64,000 nt of DNA, from the NCBI RefSeq assembly GCF_000744815.1, contig NZ_JQMQ01000005.1, positions 2,798,055 to 2,862,054 on the forward strand. The letters are read 5' to 3'. The notes under the pieces were generated by a model. The model saw nothing but the letters and a program-made list of their open reading frames with translations. It was not told where the DNA came from and ran no database searches. This stretch comes from Phaeacidiphilus oryzae TH49. GTDB lineage: Bacteria; Actinomycetota; Actinomycetes; Streptomycetales; Streptomycetaceae. Positions 1 to 9,153 of this stretch are shown here, one piece after another; the stretch's first letter is position 1; each line of letters begins with the position of its first letter. The position numbers and the translations under genes were made by a program.

Positions 1-177
1 GACCGGCCGGTGAACGAGCGGCTGCTGGGGACCCTGGCGACCACGGCGGTCTCGGCGTGGCTGGGAGCGCGGGTGTACCGGGTCCACCAGGTGCGGGAGA
101 CGCGGGAGACGCTGGACATGGTGGCCGCGATCGCGGGGACGCGGGAGCCGGCGGTGGCGCGGCGAGGGCTGGCGTAG
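1..177 (+). CDS. folP: Dihydropteroate synthase, C-terminal end (partial)
   Basis: The frame is open from the first base of the window to a TAG at 175-177 and gives 58 residues starting DRPVNERLLGTLATTAVSAW. The pattern RPVNERLLGTLATTAVSAW followed by GARVYRVHQVRETRETLDM matches the end of dihydropteroate synthase, where the last strand and helix of the TIM barrel carry a conserved R-x-H-D/Q-V motif. The enzyme condenses 6-hydroxymethyl-dihydropterin diphosphate with p-aminobenzoate in folate synthesis in the cytoplasm. The gene is convergent with the LOG-family gene downstream. Only the C-terminus is visible, so a paralogue of unknown substrate (streptomycetes can carry more than one folP-like gene) cannot be excluded. 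Confidence 0.75.
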   Translation, partial: DRPVNERLLGTLATTAVSAWLGARVYRVHQVRETRETLDMVAAIAGTREPAVARRGLA

Positions 178-194
178 CGGCGTCGCGTCGCGCG

Positions 195-235
195 GTTCCC
201 GCGCCACCTTGTTCCCGCGCCCCTGGTTCCCGCGG
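195..235. repeat. Three degenerate GTTCCCGCG direct repeats
   Basis: The short space between the two convergent genes contains GTTCCCGCG three times (about 195, 211 and 226). The unit resembles half of the dispersed palindromic element seen at 4460, 23115-23278 and 35660-35790, so this looks like a decayed copy. No clear terminator stem was found here. Confidence 0.4.
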
Positions 236-237
236 GG

Positions 238-1038
<801 letters not shown>

Positions 1039-1113
1039 GAATGCAGGGTAGTGATAGCCGGGCCAAGTCGCGGTGAACTGGGCGTTTCGTCCCGGCGGCC
1101 CGGGCCGGGCCGG

Positions 1114-2172
1114 TCAGGAGAGCCAGGCGCGGAGGCGCTTCTCGCATTCCAGGACGGCGGAGCGGGAGCAGTGCTCGTCGCGGGTGTGGGCCAGGTTGGG
1201 TTCGCCGGGGCCGTAGTTGACCGCGGGGACGCCGAGGGCCGAGAAGCGGGCCACGTCCGTCCAGCCGTACTTGGGCTGGGCGGTGGCGCCGGTGGCGGCG
1301 ATGAACGCGGCGGCGGCCGGGTGGCCGAGGCCGGGGAGGGCGCCGGGGGCGGTGTCGGTGAGCTCGATCTCGAAGCCGTCCAGCACCTCGCGGACGTGCG
1401 CCAGCGCCTCCTCCTCGGTCCGGTCGGGGGCGAAGCGGAAGTTGACGAGGACCGTGCACTCGTCCGGGATGACGTTGCCGGCGATGCCGCCGGAGATCCC
1501 CACCGCGTTGAGGCCCTCGCGGTACTCCAGGCCGTCGATGACCGGGTGGCGGGGCTGGTAGTCGGCGAGCCGGGCGAGGATCGGAGCGGCGGCGTGGATG
1601 GCGTTCTCGCCGAGCCAGGAGCGGCCGGAATGGGCCCGCCGGCCGCGGGTCCTGACGGCCACTCGGAGCGTGCCCTGGCAGCCGCCCTCGACCTGACCGC
1701 TGCTCGGCTCCATCAGCACGGCGAAGTCGGCGGCCAGCCACTCGGGGTGGTCGCGGGCGAGCCGGGCGAGGCCGTTGCGCTCCGCCTCGACCTCCTCGCA
1801 GTCGTAGAAGACGAAGGTGAGGTCGCGGTTGGGCGCGGTCATCCCGGCGGCGATCCTCAGCTGTACGGCGACGCCGGACTTCATGTCCGAGGTGCCGCAG
1901 CCGTAGAGGAGGTCGCCCTCGGTGCGCGAGGGGACGTTGTCCGCGATCGGGACGGTGTCCAGGTGCCCGGCGAGGAGTACCCGCTCGGCCCGGCCGAGGC
2001 TCGTCCGGGCGACCAGGGCGTTGCCGTCGCGCAGCACCTCCAGGTGCGGGAGGGCGCGCAGGGCGGCCTCGACCGCGTCGGCGAGCGGGCCCTCCGCTCC
2101 GCTGACCGACGGGAAGTCGACGAGTCGCGCGGTGAGCTCGTCGGCGGGCAGGGACAGGTCCAGATGGGTCAT
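1114..2172 (-). CDS. dapE: Succinyl-diaminopimelate desuccinylase
   Basis: 352 residues in the M20 metallopeptidase fold. Visible di-zinc ligand motifs are GHLDTVP (H70, D72), GTSDMKSG (D96), CEEVE (E126/E127), LMEPS (E155) and AHTRDE (H329). The enzyme releases succinate from N-succinyl-LL-2,6-diaminopimelate, the step before diaminopimelate epimerase in the lysine and peptidoglycan DAP pathway. The aminotransferase of the same pathway, dapC, lies 2.3 kb away on the same strand. The ATG at 2172 was chosen because the protein aligns from MTHLDLSLP onward. The open frame continues far upstream, but only as a shadow of the divergent gene. No ribosome binding site precedes the ATG; a -10-like TACCCT lies 8 bases upstream, suggesting a leaderless mRNA. 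Confidence 0.92.
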   Translation of the reverse strand: MTHLDLSLPADELTARLVDFPSVSGAEGPLADAVEAALRALPHLEVLRDGNALVARTSLGRAERVLLAGHLDTVPIADNVPSRTEGDLLYGCGTSDMKSGVAVQLRIAAGMTAPNRDLTFVFYDCEEVEAERNGLARLARDHPEWLAADFAVLMEPSSGQVEGGCQGTLRVAVRTRGRRAHSGRSWLGENAIHAAAPILARLADYQPRHPVIDGLEYREGLNAVGISGGIAGNVIPDECTVLVNFRFAPDRTEEEALAHVREVLDGFEIELTDTAPGALPGLGHPAAAAFIAATGATAQPKYGWTDVARFSALGVPAVNYGPGEPNLAHTRDEHCSRSAVLECEKRLRAWLS

Positions 2173-2180
2173 GGCTGACC

Positions 2181-2186
2181 AGGGTA
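2181..2186 (-). promoter_or_regulatory. Putative -10 box for leaderless dapE
   Basis: On the minus strand TACCCT (TANNNT pattern) ends 8 bases before the dapE ATG, where transcription would begin at or near the start codon. No Shine-Dalgarno sequence is present in between. No convincing -35 hexamer was found. Confidence 0.4.
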
Positions 2187-2355
2187 GACGGCGTGGTCCA
2201 TGAGCACCGGGAAAGGGCCTGGTGGGAGTGGGGTGGGCATTCCGCCGCCGCGGGCCCGTACGTCCCCTGAGGGGGTCTTCGACTCGGTACCGTTGCCTCC
2301 CGGGCTCGGGGTGGTTCCCGAAGAGCCGGGTTGGGATCTGGAAGAAGGACCTCGA

Positions 2356-3402
2356 GTGAGTCTCAGCGACCTCATGGACGCACCGGACAACCAGGGCAGC
2401 AGCGCCGTCTACCGCACCCGCCGCCGCCGGCCCGGCCTGCGACTGCTCGCGGTGCTGGTGGCGCTGGCCGTCGTGGTCGGCGCGGTCGTGCTGGTGCTCG
2501 AACGGACCCGGGTGATCCCGGTCACCGTGCAGTGCGAGGTCGACTCGACCACGGGGGTGGTGCAGCTCTCCCCGGACCAGATGGCGAACGCGGCGACCAT
2601 CTCGGCGGTGGGCACCTCCCGCTCGCTGCCGCAGCGGGCGATCACCATCGCGCTGGCCACGGCGATGCAGGAGTCCCATCTGGAGAACCTGCCGGAGGGC
2701 GACCGGGACTCGGTCGGGCTCTTCCAGCAGCGTCCCTCGCAGGGCTGGGGCACCGCGGACCAGATCTCCGACCCGGTGTACGCCACGAACAGGTTCTTCG
2801 ACGCGCTGGTGCAGGTGCCCCACTACACGCGGATCCCGTTGACCGAGGCCGCGCAGGACGTCCAGCACAGCGCGTACCCGACGGCGTACGCGCAGCACGA
2901 GGCGGACGCGACCACCCTCTCCGGCGCGCTGACCGGCCGTGACCCGGCGGCGCTGAGCTGCCAGATGAACGACGTGGGCTCGGTGACGGCCGGTGCGGTG
3001 AGCGCGAGCACGGGGCTGCAGCCGGGGGCCGAGGCGGTGGCCTCGGGCCTGCGGAAGGAGTTCGGGGGGACGGTGCGGACCCGGGCGGTGCGGTCGGCGG
3101 GCGGCACGGGGTCGGACGGTACGGGGTCGGGCGGCTCCGGGGCCTCGCCCTCGTCGGCGGCCTCGGAGGGGCTGGTGCTGGAGGCCGTGCCGCACGGGGT
3201 GTCGGACGACGCCCGGCAGGGCTGGGCGCTGGCGCAGTGGGCGGTGGCGCACGCCGCCGCGCTCCACCTCTCCGAGGTGTCCTGGGGCGGCAAGACCTGG
3301 AGCGGCGACCAGTCCACCAAGGGATGGCGGGCGGACCCCTCGGCCGGATCGTCCTCGGTGCGGATGACGGTTGCCGCGGGCAAGGGCGCGCAAGCCTCCT
3401 GA
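2356..3402 (+). CDS. Membrane-anchored lysozyme-like (transglycosylase-fold) protein
   Basis: 348 residues from the GTG at 2356, which has GAAGGA at proper spacing. An in-frame ATG at 2200 would add 52 low-complexity residues overlapping the dapE promoter region. There is one transmembrane segment at about residues 28-48, after an Arg-rich stretch (N-in, C-out). The extracellular part contains [11 protein letters not shown] (E106) and [13 protein letters not shown] (about 121-133), the pattern seen in the lysozyme-like domains that accompany NlpC/P60 hydrolases. The domain may act on peptidoglycan or may simply bind it. Residues about 245-275 are a Gly/Ser-rich linker before a short C-terminal domain. 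Homologues are often labelled heavy metal transporter in databases, but nothing in the sequence supports metal transport. Confidence 0.7.
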   Translation: MSLSDLMDAPDNQGSSAVYRTRRRRPGLRLLAVLVALAVVVGAVVLVLERTRVIPVTVQCEVDSTTGVVQLSPDQMANAATISAVGTSRSLPQRAITIALATAMQESHLENLPEGDRDSVGLFQQRPSQGWGTADQISDPVYATNRFFDALVQVPHYTRIPLTEAAQDVQHSAYPTAYAQHEADATTLSGALTGRDPAALSCQMNDVGSVTAGAVSASTGLQPGAEAVASGLRKEFGGTVRTRAVRSAGGTGSDGTGSGGSGASPSSAASEGLVLEAVPHGVSDDARQGWALAQWAVAHAAALHLSEVSWGGKTWSGDQSTKGWRADPSAGSSSVRMTVAAGKGAQAS

Positions 3403-3703
3403 TGCGCTCGGCCGAGTGAGGGACGGTCAACCGCATTTGACGTGGGGACGGTCCGCGAGCGGTCTTGGCGGCGATCTGTGGAGAAGGCTCCGTGAAGGGC
3501 GCAACCTCCCTACCGGGCAAGGGCTGAGACGTTTCTGCACCACCCCCCGCGCCACCCTCCCGAAACGGGGCGAATGGTGACGAAGAGTCAGATCACTTGG
3601 TGAAGTCTTTACTTAAACCGGCCGCAACCTTCTCGGCGCTCCGGCGGTAATCACCACGTCCGCCCGACGGACGGGATCTGTCCTCTTCTCCGTTAGGAGC
3701 AAC
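3403..3703. other. Gene-free stretch with upstream region of the secreted protein
   Basis: About 300 bases without a supported gene. The right half is less GC-rich (around 3590-3620, CACTTGGTGAAGTCTTTACT) and probably holds the promoter of the gene at 3704, which has GTTAGGAG as its ribosome binding site. I looked for a c-di-AMP (ydaO) riboswitch, as found before some cell-wall genes in Streptomyces, and did not recognise one. Confidence 0.4.
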
Positions 3704-4345
3704 ATGTCTCACCCCCTCACGCGCCGGATCGCCCAGGCCGCCCTGGTCATGGCCGCCGGAGCGGCTCCGTTGGTCGCAGCCGGCTCCGCCTCGGCCGTGG
3801 ACCTGCCGCAGACCCCGGATCTGGGTGGGCTCACCAACCTCGACCCGAGCCACCTCGGCGACTCGGTCGACGGCGCCGCTCACGGCGCCGGGCAGCAGCT
3901 CGGCTCGACCGCCGGCGACGCGGCCCGCCAGGGCATCCCCACCGTCGCCGACGTCGCCGGGGACGCTGCCCGCCAGGGCATCCCCGCGGCCCACCAGGCG
4001 CTCGGCGGCCTGACCGGCAAGACCGCCCAGACCCTGGGCTCCACCGCCGCCACCACCGGTGGTCTGGCCGGGCACGCGGCGCAGAGCGTCCACCGCGGGA
4101 TCCCGGCGGACGGGGCGGGGGCGAACCCGCTGGGGTCCGTCTCCTCGCTGCCGGGCTCGCTGCCGGTGAACGACCTGCCGCTGAACAGCCTCACCTCGGG
4201 GGCCACCCAGAAGTCCATGCCGGCGACCGCGGAGAACCGGCTCGGCGGGGTGCCGGGGCTCGGCGGCGCCCAGGGTGCGGGGCTGCCGGTGGTCGGCGGG
4301 CTCCCCGTGGTCGGGGGGCTGACGAAGACGCTGCCGGTCGGCTAG
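3704..4345 (+). CDS. Secreted Ala/Gly-rich low-complexity protein
   Basis: 213 residues with a signal peptide: MSHPLTRR is followed by an Ala-rich hydrophobic core and a likely SPase I site after ASA (about residue 31). The mature part has no recognisable enzyme motif. It contains a near-duplicate unit around GDAARQGIP (about residues 67-90), many Gly, Pro and Ser residues and a C-terminal repetition of PVVGGLP. Streptomyces genomes carry several such small exported proteins that are annotated as hypothetical or, without support, as ATP-binding. AGGAG lies 5 bases before the ATG. It is convergent with dapC, with a strong hairpin between them. No function is assigned. Confidence 0.7.
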   Translation: MSHPLTRRIAQAALVMAAGAAPLVAAGSASAVDLPQTPDLGGLTNLDPSHLGDSVDGAAHGAGQQLGSTAGDAARQGIPTVADVAGDAARQGIPAAHQALGGLTGKTAQTLGSTAATTGGLAGHAAQSVHRGIPADGAGANPLGSVSSLPGSLPVNDLPLNSLTSGATQKSMPATAENRLGGVPGLGGAQGAGLPVVGGLPVVGGLTKTLPVG

Positions 4346-4351
4346 TTCCCG

Positions 4352-4408
4352 AGCGGAGGGCGGGTGGGTGGGGGTTCGGTATTCCCCGCCCACCCGCCCT
4401 TCTCCGCT
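4352..4408. terminator. Hairpin between convergent genes
   Basis: The left arm at 4352-4373 (AGCGGAGGGCGGGTGGG and on) pairs with the right arm at 4384-4408 (CCCCGCCCACCCGCCC and on), with a two-base bulge and a 10-base loop. It sits just after the stop of the secreted protein and after the end of dapC in the other direction, so it can serve both. There is no T-tract, as is usual in high-GC actinobacteria. Confidence 0.6.
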
Positions 4409-4459
4409 GACGGGGCGTCAACCAGGCGCCCCGGTTCTCAGCGCCGCAGGCGCGAGAAC

Positions 4460-4481
4460 AGGGGCGCGGGGAACTGCGCGG
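4460..4481. repeat. Dispersed repeat core, single arm
   Basis: AGGGGCGCGGGGAACTGCGC is the same sequence as the right arm of the large inverted repeat at 23235-23278. Only one arm is present here, immediately downstream of the dapC stop codon. Confidence 0.6.
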
Positions 4482-4492
4482 TGCGCCGCCCG

Positions 4493-5665
4493 TCAGGCGC
4501 CACCGGTCAAGCGGATCACCGCGGCGTCGACGCGTTCGTCGGTCGCGGTGAAGGCGACGCGGACGTGGCGGGAGCCCGCCTCCGCGCCGTAGAACTCGCC
4601 GGGGGCGACCAGGATGCCGAGGTCGGCCAGGGCCGCGACGGTGTCCCAGCAGCTCTCGTCCCGGGTGGACCAGAGATAGAGGCTCGCCTCGGAGTGGTCC
4701 ACGCGGAAGCCGTACGCCTCCAGCGCCTCGCGCAGCGCCGTGCGCCGGCGGGCGTACCGCTCCCGCTGCTCGGCGACATGGGCGTCGTCGCCCAGCGCGA
4801 CCGCGGCCGCGGCCTGGACCGGAGCCGGCGTCATCATCCCGCCGTGCTTCCGCACCTGGAGCAGCTCGTGGAGCAGCCCGTCGTCACCGAGGAGGAACGC
4901 GGCCCGGTAGCCGGCCAGGTTCGACCGCTTGGAGAGCGAGTGGACGGCGACCAGGCCCTCGTAGGAGCCGCCGCTCACCTCGGGGTGGAGGATCGACACG
5001 GGGTCGGCCTCCCAGCCGAGTTCGAGGTAGCACTCGTCGGAGACGACCAGCACCCCGCGCTCCCGAGCCCACTCCACGATCTCCCGCAGCCGGTCGGCGG
5101 CCAGCACCCGGCCGGTCGGGTTGGACGGGGAGTTGAGCCAGAGCAGCCGCAGCCGGGACACCACGTCGGCGTCCAGTTCACGCGGATCGTCGACGTAGGA
5201 GGCGTAGTCGGCGCGGGCCAGTCTGGCGCCCACCTCGTAGGTCGGATAGGCCAGCTGGGGATAGGCCACCACGTCGCCCGGGCCCAGTCCGAGCTGCGTC
5301 GGCAGCCAGGCGACCAGCTCCTTGGAGCCGACCACGGGCAGCACGCCGTGCTCGTCCAGCGCGGTCGCGCCGAGCCGGCGCCCGGCCCAGCCGAGGATCG
5401 CGTCGCGGTACGCCCGGGTGCCCCAGACCGTGGGGTAGCCGGGGGTGTCCGCGTGCTCCCGCAGGGCCTCCTGGATCAGCGCCGGGACCGGGTCCACCGG
5501 GGTGCCGATGGACAGGTCGACGATGCCGTCCGGGTGTTCGAGCGCCCGCTTCTTGTAGGGCTCCAGGCGGTCCCAGGGGAACTGGGGCAGGAGCGCGGAG
5601 ACGGTCCGCGCCGCCCCCCGGTCAACACCGGAGGACGGCGCGGCCTGCGCGTCGGCGCGGGTCAT
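4493..5665 (-). CDS. dapC: Succinyldiaminopimelate aminotransferase
   Basis: 390 residues, a fold-type I PLP aminotransferase. The Schiff-base lysine is K246 in HSLSKRSNLAGYR, with NSPSNPTGR at 178-186, D210 and Y213 for cofactor binding and a conserved Arg at 254. It transfers the glutamate amino group to N-succinyl-2-amino-6-ketopimelate in the succinylase branch of DAP/lysine synthesis. The ATG at 5665 overlaps the fdxA stop by one base (TGATG), so the two are translationally coupled. The same fdxA-dapC pair is widespread in actinobacteria. The presence of dapE nearby supports the assignment over a generic class I aminotransferase. Confidence 0.88.
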   Translation of the reverse strand: MTRADAQAAPSSGVDRGAARTVSALLPQFPWDRLEPYKKRALEHPDGIVDLSIGTPVDPVPALIQEALREHADTPGYPTVWGTRAYRDAILGWAGRRLGATALDEHGVLPVVGSKELVAWLPTQLGLGPGDVVAYPQLAYPTYEVGARLARADYASYVDDPRELDADVVSRLRLLWLNSPSNPTGRVLAADRLREIVEWARERGVLVVSDECYLELGWEADPVSILHPEVSGGSYEGLVAVHSLSKRSNLAGYRAAFLLGDDGLLHELLQVRKHGGMMTPAPVQAAAAVALGDDAHVAEQRERYARRRTALREALEAYGFRVDHSEASLYLWSTRDESCWDTVAALADLGILVAPGEFYGAEAGSRHVRVAFTATDERVDAAVIRLTGGA

Positions 5666-5985
5666 CACTGGTTCTGCGGCGGAAGCGCGGCGATGAACGC
5701 GTGGTCGCGCTCGATCAGGCCGAGCTTGGAGGCGCCACCGGGCGAGCCGAGGTCGTCGAAGAACTCGACGTTCGCCTTGTAGTAGTCCTTCCACTCCTCC
5801 GGGGTGTCGTCCTCGTAGAAGATGGCCTCCACCGGGCAGACGGGCTCACAGGCTCCGCAGTCGACGCACTCGTCCGGGTGGATGTACAGGGATCGCTGGC
5901 CCTCGTAGATGCAGTCGACGGGGCACTCCTCGATGCAGGCCTTGTCCTTCACGTCGACACAAGGCTGCGCGATGACGTAGGTCAC
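5665..5985 (-). CDS. fdxA: Seven-iron ferredoxin
   Basis: 106 residues from the GTG at 5985, which has GAGGAGG nine bases upstream; an upstream ATG at 6003 would destroy that site. Cysteines at 9, 17, 21, 25, 40, 43, 46 and 50 give the C-x7-C-x3-CP and CVDCGACEPVCP patterns of ferredoxins with one [3Fe-4S] and one [4Fe-4S] cluster. The acidic C-terminal half is typical of actinobacterial FdxA. It is a soluble electron carrier; its partner here is not visible. It is the first gene of a coupled pair with dapC, and it is divergent from the GNAT gene at 6094, with a TAGTAT-like box at 6050-6055 in the shared region. Confidence 0.93.
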   Translation of the reverse strand: MTYVIAQPCVDVKDKACIEECPVDCIYEGQRSLYIHPDECVDCGACEPVCPVEAIFYEDDTPEEWKDYYKANVEFFDDLGSPGGASKLGLIERDHAFIAALPPQNQ

Positions 5986-6093
5986 GCTGGTGTTCCTCCT
6001 CATTCGGGCTGGATCGCGCGGGGAGCGCGGCGTCGTCGATGCCCGGACCTAGTATCGCGGTTTCGGGTCGTCGAATGCACAGGAGGTACCCCC

Positions 6094-7182
6094 ATGACGG
6101 ACCACGTCGGGCAGCGGCCTTCGGGCGGGGATACCCGGGGGTTCCCGGACTCCCTCGCCATCACCCCCTCTGACCTGGGGCGACGCGTGTCCGTTCGCCG
6201 GGTTCTCGACATCCGGGACGGGCGGCCGGTGTACGGCGACGTCCTCGGCACCCTTCTGGACTGGCGCGGCGGGCGGCTGGTCGTGGAATCACGGGACGGA
6301 TCCCGGGTGGAGATCGCGGAGGAGTCGGTGGTCGCGGGGAAGATCGTTCCGCCGGCGCCGGTCCGCCGCGGGCGGCGCGCCGTCGCCGCGCATCTCGCCC
6401 CCTCGGCCGAGGAGCTCCAGGCGGTCGGCGCGCGGGGCTGGCCGGCGCTCGAGACGGCCCGGCTCGCGGCCCCGGCGGCGCCGTGGCTGCTGCGCGCGGC
6501 CCGGGGCTTCACCCGCCGGGCCAACTCGGCGCTGGCGGTGGAGGACCAGGCCGGCTCCGCCGATCTCGGTGCGACCGCACGCCGGCTGGTGGAGTGGTAC
6601 GCCGACCGCGGCCTCCCCGCGCTGGCGCAGGTGGTGGACGGGAGTCCGGCGGCCGCCGGCCTGGAGGAGCTGGGCTGGGGCGCGGAGGGGCACGCCGTAC
6701 TGCGGACGGCGCCGCTCAGCGCGCTGCTCACGGCGGGGAGCGAGGGGGCGGCCGGCAGGGGCGTCCGGTTGGAGCGGACGCCTTCGGACGCCTGGCTGGC
6801 CGAGTACGGGAAGGTGTCCGACCCGGAGACCGCGCGGGCGGTGCTGGCCGGCGGACCCTCCGTGTGGTTCGCCTCCGTCCCGGCCGGGGAGGCCGAGGGC
6901 GGGAACGGCGAGGACGGCGAGGACGGCTGCGCGGCGATCGGGCGCTGTGTGGTGGACGGCCGGTGGGCCGGTTTCGCCGCGGTGGAGGTCGTCCCGGCGG
7001 CCCGCCGCCGCGGGCTCGCCAGCACGGTGATGGCGGCGCTCGCCGAGCGCGCCGCCCAGGAGGGCGCGGACCTCGCCTATCTGCAGGTGGAGGCGGACAA
7101 CGGACCGGCCGCCCGGCTCTACGACAAGCTGGGCTTCGCCGAGCACCACCGCTACCACTACCGGCGGGCCCCGCAGGACTGA
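6094..7182 (+). CDS. GNAT-family N-acetyltransferase, two-part
   Basis: 362 residues, ATG preceded by AGGAGG. The C-terminal part (about residues 285-355) has the acetyl-CoA binding signature VVPAARRRGLASTVM followed by LQVEADNGPAARLYDKLGF, the usual GNAT motif A and B layout. The N-terminal 75 residues (SDLGRRVSVRRVL, then VYGDVLGTLLDW, then VEIAEESVVAGKIVPP) look like a small beta-barrel module and not an acetyltransferase, and the middle resembles a degenerate GNAT repeat. The substrate is unknown. A 20-residue acidic Gly/Glu insert (about 268-280) lies in the middle. Confidence 0.8.
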   Translation: MTDHVGQRPSGGDTRGFPDSLAITPSDLGRRVSVRRVLDIRDGRPVYGDVLGTLLDWRGGRLVVESRDGSRVEIAEESVVAGKIVPPAPVRRGRRAVAAHLAPSAEELQAVGARGWPALETARLAAPAAPWLLRAARGFTRRANSALAVEDQAGSADLGATARRLVEWYADRGLPALAQVVDGSPAAAGLEELGWGAEGHAVLRTAPLSALLTAGSEGAAGRGVRLERTPSDAWLAEYGKVSDPETARAVLAGGPSVWFASVPAGEAEGGNGEDGEDGCAAIGRCVVDGRWAGFAAVEVVPAARRRGLASTVMAALAERAAQEGADLAYLQVEADNGPAARLYDKLGFAEHHRYHYRRAPQD

Positions 7183-7251
7183 GCGGAGGACGAACTGATG
7201 CCTCGTCAGCCGGACGGCGCGAGCTGCCCGGGCGAAAGCCCCCCGAGGCCT

Positions 7252-7257
7252 TAGAAT
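7252..7257 (+). promoter_or_regulatory. Putative -10 box, leaderless SirB1-like gene
   Basis: TAGAAT ends 8 bases before the ATG at 7266 and there is no ribosome binding site in the gap. This is the same geometry as at dapE and mshB in this window. Confidence 0.45.
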
Positions 7258-7265
7258 CCGGCGGC

Positions 7266-8320
7266 ATGACGGAGGAGAGCAGGGCGCGGTTCGCCGCACT
7301 GGCGCGGAGCCCCGAGCCGGACCTGGCGCGCCTCTGCCTCCTCATCGGCTGCGAGGCCGATCCGGGGCTCTGCCCCGGGGCCGCGCCGGAGGCAGGACCC
7401 GGCGAGGAGGCCGCTCCCGGCCCGGCCGCGGAACCGGGCTCCGACCTGCTGAACGACCTGACCGGCGACCTGGCCGGCGGCCTGTCCGGCGGCCTGTCCG
7501 GCGACCTGTCCGGCGACCCGGCCGACGACCTCGGCGGCGGCCTGAACGACCCGCTGGGCGCGCCCCCGGCTCCGGCGCCGACTGGGAGCCGGAGCCCGGC
7601 AGCGCCTTCGCCCGCCGCCTCGGCGAGCTGGACCGGCTGGCCGCCGCGGTCCGTGCGGCCGGCCCGCCCGGGGAGGCGCCGGCCGCGGTGGCGGCCCGGC
7701 TGGCCGGGGTGCTGGCCGGACGGGCCGAGTTCCGCGGCGGCTCCGGGGCGTACCGGCGGCTGGACTCCTCGCTGCTCCACCGGGTGCTGGAGCGGCGGCG
7801 CGGGCTGCCGATCCTCCTCTCCGTGGTCTGGGTCGAGGTGGGCCGGAGGGCCGGGCTGCCGGTCTACCCGGTGGCGCTGCCCGGGCACTTCGTGGTCGGG
7901 GTCGGCGATCCGGAGGGCGAGTTCGTGCTGGCCGACCCGTTCCACGGCGGGCGGCTCCTCACCACGGAGGACGCGGCGGCGATCTCCGCCCAGTCCGGCA
8001 CCCGGCTGACCTCCGACCTCCTCTCCCCGGCCGAGCCGCTGGACATCGTGTTGCGGGTGCTGAACAACATCCGGGCCTGGGCCGCCGCCCGGCCGGAGCA
8101 CGCCCGGGTGCAGCTGTGGGCGGTGGAGCTCTCCCTGCTGCTCCCCCGGCATCCGGCGCAGCTGCGCCTGGAGCGGGCGGAACTCCTGGTCAAGCTGGGC
8201 GACTTCCTGACCGGCGCGGCCGAGATGGAGGGGTTCGCCAAGATTCTGGACGCCTTCGACCCGGAGTCGGCGGCGCGGGTCAGGCTGGACGCGAAGGCCG
8301 CCCGTCACAGACTCAACTGA
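7266..8320 (+). CDS. SirB1-like transglutaminase-related protein, frameshifted
   Basis: The first part, MTEESRARFAALARSPEPD, is in one frame to about 7562. The rest, from about APGSGADWEPEPGSAFARR onward, is in the frame one base back and runs to 8320. The second part carries RRGLPILLSVVWVEV, ALPGHFVVGV and LADPFHGGRL, the core of the SirB1/Transglut_core2 family, followed by helical TPR-like repeats. The function of this family is poorly known. A single missing base in the CCCCC run at 7563-7567 would restore one frame of about 351 codons. The segment before it is a low-complexity Gly-Asp-Leu repeat (about 7440-7545). It is either a sequencing or assembly error or a true recent frameshift. 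The intact downstream coding pattern favours error or a very young mutation. Confidence 0.7.
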
Positions 8321-8430
8321 TTACTGTTCCAGGCCTGTCACAGGAGATCGACTAACCTTCCCTGGGTGGTGGCCTGTCAGGCACCGTTCATCCCGTTCGT
8401 TGTACATCGATCTGTTCCCAGGGGGGCCTC

Positions 8431-9153
8431 ATGGCCATGGAGCTACCGCACGCAGTGGTCAAGATCCTCGATGTCATCGGTGTCACCTGGCCAGAGATCA
8501 ACGAGGACAAGGTACGCGAACTCGCGGACCACGTCAGGGACTTCGCCTCCAAGGTGGACAACTCCCACCAGGACGCGACGGCCACCCTGAAGCGGCTCTC
8601 GCAGGGCTACGAGGGCGCCTCCTACGACGCGATGATCGCCAAGTGGGCAACGATGTCGAGCTCCCACATGAGCGAGCTGCAGACCGCCTGCTCCACCGTC
8701 GCCACCGCGCTGGACGGAGCGGCGACCGCGATCACCGCGCTGAAGGGCGCCGCGATCGCCGAACTCGCCGCCCTGGGTGCCGCGTTCATCGCCGACCAGG
8801 CCGCGGCCGTCTTCACCTTCGGGATCGCCGAGGCGGCCCTGCCCGGCATCGAGCTGGCCGCCCGCACGCTGATGAAGAAGCTGGTCAAGGACCTGGAGGA
8901 CAAGCTGGTCGGCGAGGTGGTGGAGGCCGCCATCTCGCCCCTGGAGGACACCGTCGCCAAGGCCGTCAGCGGGCTGGTCTACCAGGAGGTGTCGGCCGGG
9001 GTCACCGAGGCCGCCGGAGGCGCCGGCAGCGGCTTCCGGATCCACCCGGACATCGTCAGGACCGCCTCCGACACCATGCGCTCGCACGCCGAGGACATCG
9101 CCTCGCACGCCCAGCAGCTCTCCACCACGGTGGCCGGAATGAGCTTCGAGTGA
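8431..9153 (+). CDS. WXG100-like helical protein, probable partner of RHS toxin
   Basis: 240 residues, helical. The N-terminal 90 residues (PEINEDKVRELADHVRDF, then SQGYEGASYDAMIAKW, then LQTACSTVATAL) have the length and heptad pattern of WXG100/ESX-type proteins, with no signal peptide. A central Ala-rich segment (about 108-150) is hydrophobic enough to pack against membrane or partner. The stop overlaps the start of the RHS gene by four bases (GTGA), so the two are made together. In actinobacteria such proteins are substrates or adaptors of type VII secretion for polymorphic toxins, and that role is inferred here. GGGGGG lies just before the ATG; an alternative ATG lies two codons later. 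Confidence 0.72.
   Translation: MAMELPHAVVKILDVIGVTWPEINEDKVRELADHVRDFASKVDNSHQDATATLKRLSQGYEGASYDAMIAKWATMSSSHMSELQTACSTVATALDGAATAITALKGAAIAELAALGAAFIADQAAAVFTFGIAEAALPGIELAARTLMKKLVKDLEDKLVGEVVEAAISPLEDTVAKAVSGLVYQEVSAGVTEAAGGAGSGFRIHPDIVRTASDTMRSHAEDIASHAQQLSTTVAGMSFE

Noticed and set aside
2200-2355. ATG start for the lysozyme-like protein at 2200
   Set aside because: It lacks a ribosome binding site and overlaps the dapE promoter region. GTG at 2356 has GAAGGA at good spacing.
2173-3393. Extension of the dapE frame far upstream
   Set aside because: The extension is antisense to the lysozyme-like gene and Arg/Gly-rich. Family similarity begins at the ATG at 2172.
3403-3703. A ydaO-type riboswitch before the secreted protein
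   Set aside because: No match to the conserved motif could be recognised by eye.
5986-6003. ATG start six codons upstream for fdxA
   Set aside because: It would place the start ahead of the GAGGAGG ribosome binding site; the conserved protein begins MTYVI.
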